A stretch of DNA of 64,000 bases from Alistipes sp. dk3624 (lineage in GTDB: Bacteria; Bacteroidota; Bacteroidia; Bacteroidales; Rikenellaceae). Of the stretch, positions 54,592-62,208 are shown piece by piece (within the stretch, counting starts at the first letter, position 1; each line of letters opens with the position of its first letter). The notes under the pieces were generated by a model, which was not told the origin of the DNA, ran no database searches, and worked only from the letters and a program-made list of their open reading frames with translations. A program made the position numbers and the translations under genes. Location: contig NZ_CP045651.1 in NCBI RefSeq assembly GCF_009557455.1, positions 558,001 through 622,000 on the forward strand. Direction: 5' to 3'.

Positions 54592-55383
54592 ATGTTGAAA
54601 AAATTTTTGACAGCCATTGTCTTTCCCTGCCTGGGCTTGTCCGGATTGTTTGCCCAACAGCTTAAACAAACCAAGCCCGTAGAAGCTGTCGTTTTCACCA
54701 AAACGATCGAACAAAACTTCATCCGGACGGACGACAAAACAAAAAAAGAGTATAATCTCGCCGGCAAGCAATACCTCGAAAAATTATTTTTCGGCGACCT
54801 CAACGCCCAAGTGGAATACCTAATGATCCCGCCTTTCGCAGGAGCTTATGGTTTACGCATCGTGAAAACCGGGCAGAATGCTTCGTATAAAATTGAAATA
54901 AAATACATTGCAAATTACAAAGAAGCAGAATCCCAGATCGACGAAAAATTCCCTCTCGGATCGATGAGCATCGAAAAAGCACTGGGCATGTCCGAAGAAG
55001 AAAAGCACAGAATGGCGGAGGCAACACGTATAAAACTAATCGAACGGGAAAAAGAGAGCCTCAAACTCTACAAGGTCAAAACGCTTACCGTTCCGGTTTC
55101 CGCCGCTTTTGCAGAAACATTACATGCAAGGATCACATCGGCCATACAGGTTTTGGACATGGAAAAGAAAGTTCCGGGCATGATTTTCGATCCCGATAAA
55201 ATCATTTTCCGATGTATCGTCGGAGACGAATTGTGGACACTAGCCTACCGTAACCCTCAGGGGGAAATCGGAGAACTGTCCGACCTGTGCAAACGAATCG
55301 TCGAAGACGCGGAAGCGGGCCGATTCGACGAATCGAAGTATATCGGACGGCTGGAAGACTACGGGCAGGAGGACTGCAACTAA
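54592..55383 (+). CDS. Array family A protein 3 (secreted, partner of B1)
   Basis: 263 residues. Signal peptide (FLTAIVFPCLGLSGLFA), then LEKLFFGDLNAQVEYLMIPP, YKIEIKYIANYKEAESQIDE, a charged helix (EEKHRMAEATRIKLIEREKE), FRCIVGDELWTLA and ELSDLCKRIVEDAEAGRFDE. The tail LEDYGQEDCN matches A2. Tight coupling to B1 (six-base gap) suggests the two proteins act together in the cell envelope, for example as enzyme and inhibitor or as a complex. Confidence 0.75.
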   Translation: MLKKFLTAIVFPCLGLSGLFAQQLKQTKPVEAVVFTKTIEQNFIRTDDKTKKEYNLAGKQYLEKLFFGDLNAQVEYLMIPPFAGAYGLRIVKTGQNASYKIEIKYIANYKEAESQIDEKFPLGSMSIEKALGMSEEEKHRMAEATRIKLIEREKESLKLYKVKTLTVPVSAAFAETLHARITSAIQVLDMEKKVPGMIFDPDKIIFRCIVGDELWTLAYRNPQGEIGELSDLCKRIVEDAEAGRFDESKYIGRLEDYGQEDCN

Positions 55384-55481
55384 GACAATCTAAGAAGCTG
55401 CCAGGATCGCAGGCATATTGCAAATTTTCATTTAATAAAACCGTTAAGATTTCAATTTCAAGCCATAAAAAACAAGACGGC

Positions 55482-55513
55482 ATTGTTTTACGTTAAAAGT
55501 TTTTTTATATTTG
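55482..55513 (+). promoter_or_regulatory. Promoter of B2-A4 (ATTG, 20 bases, TATATTTG)
   Basis: Duplicate of the B1 promoter with one extra base in the spacer. Confidence 0.7.
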
Positions 55514-55576
55514 AAATTATTCGATCATCACGATTGCAATTTTGTATCAATTAACTATTTCCTAAAACTTATCGTT

Positions 55577-56413
55577 ATGAAAAAACATTTACTCGTAAAG
55601 ACGGCATTGTCCGGTTTGTTCGCTACTCTTTGCACTGTCGGTATCGTTTCATTTCCAGGGTGTCAAAAACAAGATTACGATTATTCTGAAAAAGACGATT
55701 TGGATCCCGCCTTATTGAACTCACCAGAATTGGAAGAGTACATCATAGCCGGAGCGGATTTTCAACAAACGTTAAATATTTTCAAAGACGAAATTAGTAA
55801 AATCGATTTCTCAAAGCTCGAATTCGTTGAGGAAACGCCAGGGAAAAAAATTATGCGTCTTCCTATTTCGGTTCATATTGAAGAGAAGTCCCGAATATTT
55901 AAAGAAAAAAAGGAAGCACTACTTACAAAACATCCTCTATTTTCTTCTTTATCAGAGAGCACTAAATACGATTATTTCCGAATCTGTATTCAAAATTCAA
56001 TAAAAGTGAATAATAGGCTGTTAGAATTAGGAATTGATATCAATCAACCGACAACAAAAGCTAGCTACACGGAAGGTTTTGAAAACAAATATTCCGTTTT
56101 AGGATATCTCGCCGAATGGATGCAAAACAGCAATTATACAGAAGTGATTATAATCGTGTTTGAGGACGGTTCTGCTACAATAATTCATGACGACGAAAAT
56201 TTCACTCCAACACAAGCTACTATTCCCAGCTTAGGGTATGATGGTAAAGGCAATTTTTATTATGATAATAAAAAAATTGATTTTGTTGGACATACTCATA
56301 CCAGTGGGCCAGAGCCTAACGGGAAAGATTTGGAAAATCCAGACGGGCAATATACAGGATTAGATCAAGCAATATATTACGATGGAGCCTTCCATCATTT
56401 TCAGGTAAATTAG
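55577..56413 (+). CDS. Array family B protein 2: lipoprotein with degenerate JAMM/JAB-like motif
   Basis: 278 residues from ATG 55577; the upstream in-frame ATG at 55511 lies inside the promoter and is rejected. Its first 10 codons match B1 (MKKHLLVKT). The Cys after VSFPG is the probable lipid site. It shares LLELGIDINQPTTKASYTEG, EVIIIVFEDGSATIIHDDEN and TPTQATIPSLGYDG with B1. The metal motif reads HTHTSGPEPNGKD, so the Ser of JAMM is replaced by Asn and catalysis may be changed or lost. A4 follows after 13 bases. Confidence 0.72.
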   Translation: MKKHLLVKTALSGLFATLCTVGIVSFPGCQKQDYDYSEKDDLDPALLNSPELEEYIIAGADFQQTLNIFKDEISKIDFSKLEFVEETPGKKIMRLPISVHIEEKSRIFKEKKEALLTKHPLFSSLSESTKYDYFRICIQNSIKVNNRLLELGIDINQPTTKASYTEGFENKYSVLGYLAEWMQNSNYTEVIIIVFEDGSATIIHDDENFTPTQATIPSLGYDGKGNFYYDNKKIDFVGHTHTSGPEPNGKDLENPDGQYTGLDQAIYYDGAFHHFQVN

Positions 56414-56426
56414 ATATAAATCCGGT

Positions 56427-57170
56427 ATGGAAAAGACTATTTTGACAACCGTTTTTTCAATCCTTCTGGGAACCGTCGTTTTTTCGCAAAGTACTCGGTT
56501 CCTGAAAAGAGTCGAAAACAATTACAGCAGCGATCTCGTCCGCTTGAACGGAAAGCCGGACGGGTATTTCAATCTCGACAGCAAAACAGAAGTCGAAAAA
56601 CTCTTTTTCGGAGACATTAACGCCGGAATCGAATTTTATGTCTCCCCCTCGACTGAAGCGAACTACGGTTTTCGCATCCTAAAAAAGCCATCAGACGGAT
56701 CGTATACCCTTGAAGTAAAACGAATTTCCAACTGGAAGGAAGTAGAAACCGAACTTCGGGAAGAATTTCCATGGCAACGCGCTTCCGCCAATCGCTACAT
56801 ATCCGAAGATTCCAGCGTACGATTGGCGCAGCACAACCAAGCAATGCTTGCCGAACGCGAGAAAGAGCGGCCCAAACGTTACCAGGTCGAAACCGAATCC
56901 ATCCCGGTAACCGATTCATTTGCCGAAAAGCTACACGAAAAATTCGTCTCCTCGATCGATCATTTCAAGGGAACGGGACGGCCCGGGAAAGTGCTCGACG
57001 GCGAAGAAACGACATTCCGGTGTGTCGTCGGCGACGACGTATGGACGCTGACCGTCAGCAAGACCGAAGGAAACATCCTCAAACTGTCCGATCTGTGCAA
57101 ACGAATCGTCGAAGACGCGGAAGCGGGCCGATTCGACGAGTCGAAGTATATCGGATCGTTAGAGAATTAA
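56427..57170 (+). CDS. Array family A protein 4 (secreted, partner of B2)
   Basis: 247 residues. Signal peptide (TILTTVFSILLGTVVFSQ), EKLFFGDINAGIEFYVSPST, LEVKRISNWKEVETELREEF, FRCVVGDDVWTLT and KLSDLCKRIVEDAEAGRFDE. It most resembles A1 in the middle (DGYFNLDSKTEVEKLFFGDI). The end is short (SLEN). The nucleotide sequence of the last 70 bases is nearly the same as in A1-A3 while upstream parts differ widely. Confidence 0.75.
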   Translation: MEKTILTTVFSILLGTVVFSQSTRFLKRVENNYSSDLVRLNGKPDGYFNLDSKTEVEKLFFGDINAGIEFYVSPSTEANYGFRILKKPSDGSYTLEVKRISNWKEVETELREEFPWQRASANRYISEDSSVRLAQHNQAMLAEREKERPKRYQVETESIPVTDSFAEKLHEKFVSSIDHFKGTGRPGKVLDGEETTFRCVVGDDVWTLTVSKTEGNILKLSDLCKRIVEDAEAGRFDESKYIGSLEN

Positions 57171-57257
57171 TGCGCTTGTCAAAAACCCGGACGAGCGGAG
57201 CGGTCGCCGAATCGCTCCGCTTGTTTTACACTTATTAACATCTAACCGGCAATCCGG

Positions 57258-59012
57258 ATGAACGGCCACGGCATTTCAGAATACCCGGCGAAGACGCGAA
57301 AATACGGAGTCTTCACCCTGTCCTTTATCATCGTGATCGGGATGGGATTTTGCTACGTCGATCTGTTTACGGATGCCGGGTGGAAATCGAAATGGTACTG
57401 GCTTTATACCGCCGTATCCGTCTGCGGCCTATCGTTCTTTCTTACCGGAGCGGGGCGCCCGGAAACCGGGAAAACGTTCCGGATCGGGCTGCCGGACTGC
57501 CTGCTGGCGGCGCTCGTGCTGTACTGCCTGTCCAGGGCCGCCGCCGGGCAATTCGCGGAAGCTTTCCTGATGCGGTGCACCGCGTTCCTGCCGATCTACT
57601 GTCTGGCCGGCCGCGTAGTCCGGAACCGGTCGTTCGAACCGCTGTCGGCAGCGGTTGCGGCATCCGCACTGCTCCTGGCCCTGTACGGCATCGCGCAGTA
57701 CGCAGGGCTGCTGCCGGCCGGAAAAACGTTCCGGGTAGTCGGAAATTTCGATAACCCGGCGGGTTACGCCTCGATGCTGGCGCTGAGCGTCCCTTTCATC
57801 CTGTATTTCGCCTTATCCGGCCGACGCCGGATGCGGTATGCGGTCGGCGTCGTCTGTGCAATCGTCGTCGGGGCGATCGTCTTGTCCGGTTCCCGCACCG
57901 GAATACTGGCCGTCGCAGCGACCGGTCTTCTGTACGCCGTAAGGCGGCGCAGCGACTTCCTTAGACGCACGACGGCCTGGAAGAAAATCGTACTGGCAGC
58001 AACGGCCGTTTCCGTCGCGGCCGGATTGTATTTCATAAAAAAAGAGTCGGCCGACGGACGGCTGCTCATCGGCCGATGCACCTGGGAGATGATCCGCGAA
58101 AAACCGCTGACCGGACACGGATACCGGTGTTTCGAAGCCGGGTACATGCTCCGGCAGGCGCGTTATTTCGAACGGAATCCCGAAAGCGGATTCGCTCCGC
58201 TGGCCGACAACGTAAAACACCCGTTCAACGAGTTTCTGCTGTTGACCGCAGAATTCGGAGCCGTCGCCCTGCTGCTGACGGCGCTGTGGATCGCAAGCCT
58301 GATCCGGGCCTATCGGAAAAACCCGAACGACGAATCGCACACGCTCGCGACGGCACTGTCGGCCGCGGCGGCGCTTTGCTGTTTTTCATACCCGCTCTCG
58401 TATCCGTTCACCGGGTCGATCGTCGCACTCGCGGCAGGCGGCCTGACGGCCCAGTCGCGCCGAAGTTGCGAACGGTTCCGCGCGCGGCGGGCTTCCGGAA
58501 TCCTCGCCGCGCTGTCGTCCGCCGCGCTGCTGGGATTTACTGCGAAAGAAATGTATTACGAAAACCGATGGCACCGCGTGCAGAAAACCGCATCGTCCGA
58601 TCGCCCGCCGCTGCCGGAATACGAGCGACTGTACCCGTTTTTGGATAAAAACGCTTATTTCCTCTACAATTACGCAGCGGAATTGAATGATGCGGGCGAA
58701 GCGGACAAAAGCCTCGAAGCGGCGACGGCCTGCGAAAAAATGCTGAACGACTACGACGTGCAGATGTTGAAAGCCGATGCCCACAAAAAGCGGCGCGATT
58801 TCCGCCGGGCGGAAGCCTGTTACCTGCTGGCGTCGCGAATGTGCCCCGGACGATTCATGCCGCTGTACGAACTGGTGAACGTATACGACAGCACGAACCG
58901 GCCGGACAGGGCGCAGGCTCTGGCGGCGGAGATCGCAGACAAACCCGTGAAAATACCGTCGGGACTCGTCTCCGCAATAAAAATAAAAATGCGGGAACGA
59001 GTCGGCGACTAA
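57258..59012 (+). CDS. O-antigen-ligase/PglL-like membrane protein with TPR-like tail
   Basis: 584 residues. About twelve membrane helices with the Wzy_C signature regions: GNFDNPAGYASMLALSVPFI, VLSGSRTGILAVAATGLLYA and KHPFNEFLLLTAEFGAVALL (the conserved periplasmic His and Glu). The C-terminal 150 residues are soluble with TPR-like helices (FLYNYAAELNDAGEADKSLE; KKRRDFRRAEACYLLASRMC). Members either ligate or polymerise O-antigen or transfer glycans to proteins. It is 88 bases after the A4 gene in the same direction, so the exported array proteins are possible glycosylation targets. Confidence 0.82.
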   Translation: MNGHGISEYPAKTRKYGVFTLSFIIVIGMGFCYVDLFTDAGWKSKWYWLYTAVSVCGLSFFLTGAGRPETGKTFRIGLPDCLLAALVLYCLSRAAAGQFAEAFLMRCTAFLPIYCLAGRVVRNRSFEPLSAAVAASALLLALYGIAQYAGLLPAGKTFRVVGNFDNPAGYASMLALSVPFILYFALSGRRRMRYAVGVVCAIVVGAIVLSGSRTGILAVAATGLLYAVRRRSDFLRRTTAWKKIVLAATAVSVAAGLYFIKKESADGRLLIGRCTWEMIREKPLTGHGYRCFEAGYMLRQARYFERNPESGFAPLADNVKHPFNEFLLLTAEFGAVALLLTALWIASLIRAYRKNPNDESHTLATALSAAAALCCFSYPLSYPFTGSIVALAAGGLTAQSRRSCERFRARRASGILAALSSAALLGFTAKEMYYENRWHRVQKTASSDRPPLPEYERLYPFLDKNAYFLYNYAAELNDAGEADKSLEAATACEKMLNDYDVQMLKADAHKKRRDFRRAEACYLLASRMCPGRFMPLYELVNVYDSTNRPDRAQALAAEIADKPVKIPSGLVSAIKIKMRERVGD

Positions 59013-59078
59013 TGCTAATTGCTGTTTCCTTCTTGTAGCCCCGCGCGCGCAGTCTCGAATGGCTCCGGAGTAGGCCGG

Positions 59079-59290
59079 AATGACAACAACATCAGAATCG
59101 GAGATACCGACGAGCTGTTCTACAGGAAAGACAAGAATGGATGGATTTCGCTGGGCAGGCAAAAGGCCCGGGATATCAAACTGACTTTCCACGACATACC
59201 GAACAAGGCCCTCTTTCTCTTACTGTATCTCAGCCCGGACAAGGAAATCGAATATTTACGGTCGACCGGGACGAGAAACAGATCTGGTAG
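59079..59290 (+). pseudogene. C-terminal remnant of a Bacteroidota secreted protein
   Basis: A frame reads NNIRIGDTDELFYRKDKNGW, SLGRQKARDIKLTFHDIPNK and ALFLLLYLS, then after a one-base shift RIFTVDRDEKQIW and a stop at 59288. I recall this end (ELFYW...SLGRQ...ALFLLRNLTxGxEERIFTY) from large surface proteins of the transglutaminase/discoidin type. The rest of the gene is missing. Confidence 0.65.
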
Positions 59291-59593
59291 TAATTCCGGA
59301 AAACGACCGCCCGGCAAACCGGATACGATCCGCAGGGAAAAAGCATTTTACGTTTCACGCGCGGATTCGTGCCGGCCGGAATCGATGAAAAATGCCGAAA
59401 GGCTCTCTCTCAGGAAATGTAAGTTATAATCAGGACGGCTCTCTCGCCCAAACCGGAAAATCGTTCTTTCATCGTCTTTACCCAGCGACATCCGTAGTTG
59501 ACTGCAACACACAAACAACTAAATACAAAATATTTACAAAATAAAAAGAACGAAATTACAACGAAACAGTTGGAAGTAATGAAATAAATGTTT
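59291..59593. other. Gene-free stretch before the third riboswitch
   Basis: About 300 bases without a protein-like frame. The part from 59510 is AT-rich and holds the promoter region of the carboxylase operon. Confidence 0.5.
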
Positions 59594-59601
59594 TAACTTT
59601 G
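59594..59601 (+). promoter_or_regulatory. -7 box TAACTTTG of the carboxylase operon
   Basis: Exact TAnnTTTG match immediately before the riboswitch, the same arrangement as at 36396. Confidence 0.65.
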
Positions 59602-59795
59602 ACGGCGAATCGGTTCGCCTTTTTGCACTCAGAGAAAGGCGATAAAAGGGAACCGGGTGCGAATCCCGGACAGTCCCGCTGCTGTGAAACTCCGAACAAC
59701 GTCCTGAAACGATCTGAATGGCCACTGGCGGCAAACGATAACGTCGGGAAGGCATCAGGACGGGAGTCAGTCAGAAGACCTGCCGGTTCAGGTGA
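59602..59795 (+). ncRNA. Cobalamin riboswitch 3, ahead of the acyl-CoA carboxylase operon
   Basis: It contains AAGGGAACCGGGTGCGAATC, then CAGTCCCGCTGCTGTGAAAC, and the B12 box AGTCAGAAGACCTGCC at 59769-59784. It is a complete canonical aptamer. About 100 bases separate it from the first gene (CWC protein), with room for an expression platform. Confidence 0.93.
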
Positions 59796-59901
59796 TGTTT
59801 TACCGTCCCGAGGGTTGGATGTTAAAACGTGGAAAGTTTAATCATTTTTTTTAATCCGGATCGTTCTGCTGAATGCAGACCGTTTGCGGTGTGTGATAAC
59901 G

Positions 59902-60135
59902 ATGGAAAAAGTTTGTCCTCGTTGCGGAACACGTTTTGCATGTTCCCTCGATGCTGTTATGGATTGCCTCTGCGCGGGCGTGGCTCTGGATGACGCCCAG
60001 CGTCGGTTCATAGCGGATAATTACGACGATTGCCTATGCAACGACTGCCTTCGCATACTCAGGGAGACCTTCTACTCGACAGGGATCAATCCCCGGTATG
60101 CTCCTATTGTAAAACCTAAATCATATAGCGAATGA
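59902..60135 (+). CDS. Small cysteine-rich CWC-type protein
   Basis: 77 residues from ATG 59902 (MEKVCPRCGTRFACSLDAVM); an in-frame ATG at 59884 is possible. Cysteines are arranged as CPRCG, CLC and CLCNDCLRIL, which suggests one or two zinc sites; the pattern fits the cysteine-rich CWC family of unknown function. It is the first gene after a cobalamin riboswitch, and its stop overlaps the carboxylase start (ATGA at 60132-60135), so translation of the two is coupled. A role in carboxylase maturation or metal supply is a guess. Confidence 0.75.
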   Translation: MEKVCPRCGTRFACSLDAVMDCLCAGVALDDAQRRFIADNYDDCLCNDCLRILRETFYSTGINPRYAPIVKPKSYSE

Positions 60136-61670
60136 TCGAAAAAATCGTTATAGCCAACCGAGGAGAAATCGCCGTCAGAATCATCCGTTCCTGTCGCGAA
60201 ATGGGAATCCGTTCGGTAGCTCTTTTCTCCGAAGCCGACCGCATGTCGAAACACGTCATGCTGGCCGACGAAGCGTATCCCATCGGCCCGGCTCCGTCGA
60301 AAGAAAGTTACCTCGACGTCGATAAAATCATCGAAACAGCTCTGAAATGCGGTGCGGACGCCGTCCATCCGGGATACGGTTTCCTATCGGAAAACGCCGG
60401 ATTCGCACGAAAATGCGAAGTGGCGGGAATCACGTTCATCGGCCCGCGTGCGGAGACGATCGAACGGATGGGCGACAAGATCTCGGCCCGCCGGTCGATG
60501 ACGGAAGCCGGCGTGCCCGTGGTGCCCGGCATCCAGCGCCAACTCGAATCGGCCACTGAAGCGGAACGGATCTGCCGAGAAATCGGCTTGCCGGTCATTC
60601 TGAAAGCGGCTTCCGGCGGCGGCGGCAAGGGTATGCGCCTGATCCGGTCGGAAAGCGAAATCGGCGAGGCGTACGCCGCCGCTAAATCGGAAGCTCTGTC
60701 GTCGTTCGGGGACGAAACAGTCTACATCGAAAAATACATCGAGGAACCGCACCACATCGAATTCCAGATACTGGGGGACGCGCACGGGAATATCGTCCAT
60801 CTGTACGACCGGGAGTGTTCGGTACAGCGCCGCCACCAGAAAATCGTGGAAGAGAGTCCGTCGCCGTTCCTGACCGACGAACTGCGACAGGAAATGGGAA
60901 AGACCGCGGCGGCGGCGGCCCGGGCAGTCGGTTACGTCGGGGCGGGAACGATCGAATTTCTCGTGGACAAAAACCGCAACTTCTATTTCCTCGAAATGAA
61001 CACCCGACTCCAGGTCGAACATCCCGTAACTGAAGAAGTGCTGGGCCTCGACCTGGTCAAAGAACAAATCTACATCGCCTCGGGCCGCCCGCTGCACCTG
61101 CGACAAACGGACATCGTCCAGCGGGGGCACTCCATCGAGTGCAGGATTTGCGCCGAGGATGCGGACAACGGCTTCATGCCTTCGCCGGGACTCGTCAAAC
61201 AGGTTACCGAACCCAACGGGCTCGGAATCCGCATCGACAGTTACATTTACGAGGGTTACGAAATTCCTGTCTACTACGATCCGATGATCTCCAAACTGAT
61301 CGTCCGGGCGACTACGCGCGAATACGCCGTCCAGCGTATGCGCGCGGCACTGGACGAATACAAAGTTACAGGCATCAAAACCAACATCTCTTACCTGAAC
61401 GCCATCATGCATACGCCCGACTTCGTCCGGGGCGGCTACGACACGGCGTTTCTCGAAAAAAACGAAAAGATCATACACCGCTACTTACGGGAACCTTTCC
61501 CGGCCGGAGCGGATGACAGACTGGTCGAAGACCTGGTGCTGATCGCCGCACAGATCGACTATTTGGTCATGCAACAGGAAGGCGGAGGAAGTTCACCCGC
61601 GGCGGCGGACACCGGCACGCTGAACCGTTGGCGCGAATTCGGCAAACGCAAAGGCGTAATGGGAATTTAA
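60132..61670 (+). CDS. accC: Biotin carboxylase subunit of an acyl-CoA carboxylase
   Basis: 512 residues, about 60 longer than E. coli AccC. The start IEKIVIANRGEIAVRIIRSC is standard. ATP-grasp elements are KAASGGGGKGMRLI (residues about 158-171), HIEFQILGD and RDCS-type RECSVQRRHQKIVEESPSP; catalytic FLEMNTRLQVEHPVTE is at about 286-301. It carboxylates biotin on the carrier protein with ATP and bicarbonate. The C-terminal extra 60 residues (REPFPAGADDRLVEDLVLIA) are typical of acyl-CoA (propionyl-CoA) carboxylases of Bacteroidota. Confidence 0.93.
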   Translation: MIEKIVIANRGEIAVRIIRSCREMGIRSVALFSEADRMSKHVMLADEAYPIGPAPSKESYLDVDKIIETALKCGADAVHPGYGFLSENAGFARKCEVAGITFIGPRAETIERMGDKISARRSMTEAGVPVVPGIQRQLESATEAERICREIGLPVILKAASGGGGKGMRLIRSESEIGEAYAAAKSEALSSFGDETVYIEKYIEEPHHIEFQILGDAHGNIVHLYDRECSVQRRHQKIVEESPSPFLTDELRQEMGKTAAAAARAVGYVGAGTIEFLVDKNRNFYFLEMNTRLQVEHPVTEEVLGLDLVKEQIYIASGRPLHLRQTDIVQRGHSIECRICAEDADNGFMPSPGLVKQVTEPNGLGIRIDSYIYEGYEIPVYYDPMISKLIVRATTREYAVQRMRAALDEYKVTGIKTNISYLNAIMHTPDFVRGGYDTAFLEKNEKIIHRYLREPFPAGADDRLVEDLVLIAAQIDYLVMQQEGGGSSPAAADTGTLNRWREFGKRKGVMGI

Positions 61671-61680
61671 AACGAAACGT

Positions 61681-62208
61681 ATGGAAATACATATCGGAGA
61701 ACGGGTCGCCGAAGTGCAACTCGTCGAAAAAGAAGGGAATCAGGTACGCATCGCTGTAGACGGGCAGATGTACGACGTCGATATCGTGATTGCCGACAAC
61801 GGGGTTTGTTCCGTCATCTTCAATGGACAGTCGTACAACATGGAGATCGTCCGTTCCGACAACGGCAAGCGATACAAAGTGAACCGGGGATTCAATTCGT
61901 ACGATGTCGGGATCGTCGACGCCCAGGAGAAATATCTCCGTTCGCGCCGCAAAGACAACGGGCGCCAGGACGATACGATCACGGCGGCAATGCCAGGCAA
62001 GATCGTAAAAATAAACGTCGCCGCGGGCGACCGGGTAACCGACGGAGATACCCTGATCGTATTCGAAGCGATGAAAATGCAAAGCAACCTGAAGGTAGTC
62101 GGCGATTGCACCGTCCGCGAAGTGCTGGTCTGCGAAGGTGATCCGGTCGCTACGGGCCAACCGCTGATAAAACTCGATATTTTAACCAACGACCAAAACA
62201 ATGAATAA
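61681..62208 (+). CDS. Biotin carboxyl carrier protein of the acyl-CoA carboxylase
   Basis: 175 residues. The N-terminal 95 residues are a beta-rich linker domain (VQLVEKEGNQVRIAVDGQMY; YNMEIVRSDNGKRYKVNRGF) that probably joins the two catalytic subunits. The C-terminal 80 residues are a biotinyl domain with ITAAMPGKIVKINVAAGDRV and the biotinylation site VFEAMKMQSN (Lys at about 132). It overlaps the carboxyltransferase gene by eight bases. Confidence 0.92.
   Translation: MEIHIGERVAEVQLVEKEGNQVRIAVDGQMYDVDIVIADNGVCSVIFNGQSYNMEIVRSDNGKRYKVNRGFNSYDVGIVDAQEKYLRSRRKDNGRQDDTITAAMPGKIVKINVAAGDRVTDGDTLIVFEAMKMQSNLKVVGDCTVREVLVCEGDPVATGQPLIKLDILTNDQNNE

Larger units (their letters stand above)
53528..57170 (+). 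repeat. Tandem B-A gene-pair duplication (~1.84-kb unit)
   Basis: The non-coding leader after A2 (from 53528) and after A3 (from 55372) is almost the same DNA, including GCTGCCAGGATCGCAGGCAT, the promoter and the first codons of the B gene. The distance between equivalent points is 1,844 bases. The unit therefore consists of leader, B gene and A gene, and is present twice (B1-A3, B2-A4). Confidence 0.85.
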
